From NCBI GenBank assembly GCA_009838595.1, contig VXRI01000329.1, positions 1 through 6,862 of the forward strand: a stretch of DNA of 6,862 nucleotides, read 5' to 3'. Positions 6,062-6,862 of this stretch are shown one piece after another. This stretch comes from Chloroflexota bacterium (lineage in GTDB: Bacteria > Chloroflexota > Dehalococcoidia > Lucifugimonadales > JADFKI01). The translations under genes were made by a program, and so were the position numbers. How positions within the stretch are numbered: the stretch's first letter is position 1; each line of letters begins with the position of its first letter. The notes beneath the pieces are model-generated. The model saw nothing but the letters and a program-made list of their open reading frames with translations, was not told where the DNA came from and ran no database searches.

Positions 6062-6862
6062 GTGCTGAACATTTGGAGACGGCGTGTGCCTGACGAGAAT
6101 GAGGACGCGCCGAATTTGCCACGGACTAATTCTGTACTGGTAACGGTAACGAATCCGCGCTTGCAGTCGAGGTTTTTGACAAGCCCGTTCGTCATCATCT
6201 ATTTCTTCGTCGCCATCATCGGTTTGGGGACGCTGCTGCTGCTGCTGCCGTTCACCACGCGGACGGACGGATCCGCGCCGTTCACGGTCGCGCTGTTCAC
6301 CGCGACATCCGCAATCACCGTAACCGGGCTGGTGGTGCAAGACACGGCGTTTTACTGGACGCGGGCGGGGCAAGCGATCATCATGGGCATGATCTATGTA
6401 GGCGGGCTGGGTTTCATGACCATAGCCACATTCCTGCTCATACTGCTCGGGCAGCGCGTTACGCTGACGCAGCGCCTGCTGATGCGCGAAAACCTGATGC
6501 TCGACCAGTTCGGTAACCTGGTCAGGCTGACTGTCGCTATCGTCGTGGTCGCCACGGGCATACAGCTGCTTGGCTTTGTCGTCCTGTTCACATACTTCTT
6601 CCTATTCGTGTATCCGATAGGCGAAGCTCTCTGGCAGGCGCTGTTCCACGCGGTATCGGGTTTCAACAATGCCGGATTTATCGCGTTCAATCATCCTAGT
6701 GGATTGGAAGTCTTCAAATCTGATAGATTCGTCATCGGCGTGCTCGCGATGCTGATTTTCATCGGCGGAATCAGTTACCTTGTGGTCATTGATCTGATTC
6801 GCGCGCGGCGGTTCTCTCGATTTTCGCTCAACACCAAGCTGGTGATAATGGCGACTCTGGCG
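6062..6862 (+). CDS. ktrB: TrkH/KtrB-family potassium transporter membrane subunit (C-terminal part beyond window)
   Basis: 267 codons are visible from GTG 6062 with no stop; the family is usually about 440-500 residues, so roughly the second half is missing. KtrB/TrkH forms the membrane pore for K+ uptake and works with a cytosolic NAD/ATP-binding subunit (KtrA/TrkA), which is not in view. After a charged N-terminal tail of about 40 residues, the first hydrophobic helix is at 43-63. The first selectivity-filter loop, TATSAITVTGL, is at 80-90 with filter glycine G89; GGLGFMT is at 114-120; and the second filter loop, FHAVSGFNNAGF, is at 195-206 with G205. Together these are diagnostic. The GTG is preferred because of GAAGG at 6051-6055; an ATG at 6011 in the same frame would add 17 residues. 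A strong promoter lies upstream. Five tandem CTG codons (6230-6244) encode leucines of the first helix. Confidence 0.93.
   Translation, partial: MLNIWRRRVPDENEDAPNLPRTNSVLVTVTNPRLQSRFLTSPFVIIYFFVAIIGLGTLLLLLPFTTRTDGSAPFTVALFTATSAITVTGLVVQDTAFYWTRAGQAIIMGMIYVGGLGFMTIATFLLILLGQRVTLTQRLLMRENLMLDQFGNLVRLTVAIVVVATGIQLLGFVVLFTYFFLFVYPIGEALWQALFHAVSGFNNAGFIAFNHPSGLEVFKSDRFVIGVLAMLIFIGGISYLVVIDLIRARRFSRFSLNTKLVIMATLA

Noticed and set aside
6230..6244. Five tandem CTG triplets as a microsatellite
   Set aside because: They encode leucines of the first membrane helix in frame; codon preference explains them.
5915..6373. 152-codon minus-strand frame opposite ktrB
   Set aside because: Its product is low-complexity (Arg, Gln, Asp), and the plus strand here encodes a clear TrkH/KtrB N-terminus with a promoter; it is an antisense shadow.

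Overview
The window is ordinary bacterial chromosome, tightly packed and fairly GC-rich. Six genes read on the minus strand, and a seventh diverges from them at the right end. The organism is probably free-living and makes a polyprenyl quinone. The mix of UbiD/UbiX/UbiA-like genes, a PHP-domain phosphatase-like protein and a two-domain CinA-like/nucleotidyltransferase gene suggests the Chloroflexota (Dehalococcoidia or SAR202-type lineages). That placement comes from memory of family distribution, not from a marker gene, and is only moderately supported.

Layout, right to left along the minus strand: a sugar-nucleotide epimerase/dehydratase (5826-4903); a 113-base gap with a 10-bp direct repeat and a weak candidate promoter; a fused protein with a PncC/CinA-like N-terminal domain and a NadD-like nucleotidyltransferase C-terminal domain (4789-3617); a UbiD-family decarboxylase (3620-2163); a UbiA-family prenyltransferase (2166-1267); a UbiX flavin prenyltransferase (1270-638); and, 46 bases further on, a PHP-domain protein that runs off the left edge (591-1). 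The four central genes are chained by three identical 4-base ATGA stop/start overlaps, so they are almost certainly co-transcribed and translationally coupled.

The core trio fits one route. UbiX makes prenylated FMN, UbiD uses that cofactor to decarboxylate an aromatic acid, and UbiA attaches the polyprenyl tail. The UbiA protein resembles the 'UbiA-other' branch, so the likeliest setting is late menaquinone synthesis by the futalosine route (MqnP/MqnL/MqnM-like); a ubiquinone-like route cannot be excluded from this window. How the CinA-like/nucleotidyltransferase fusion joins this route is unknown, and it is the most interesting point here.

To the right, a 235-base divergent region holds a good sigma-70-type promoter (CTGACC, 17 bp, TATAAT), small repeats, and a possible 7-codon leader peptide. 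It leads into the first 267 codons of a TrkH/KtrB-type potassium transporter that continues past the right edge. I found no tRNA, rRNA, CRISPR, insertion sequence or convincing terminator, and no gene-free stretch longer than 300 bases.
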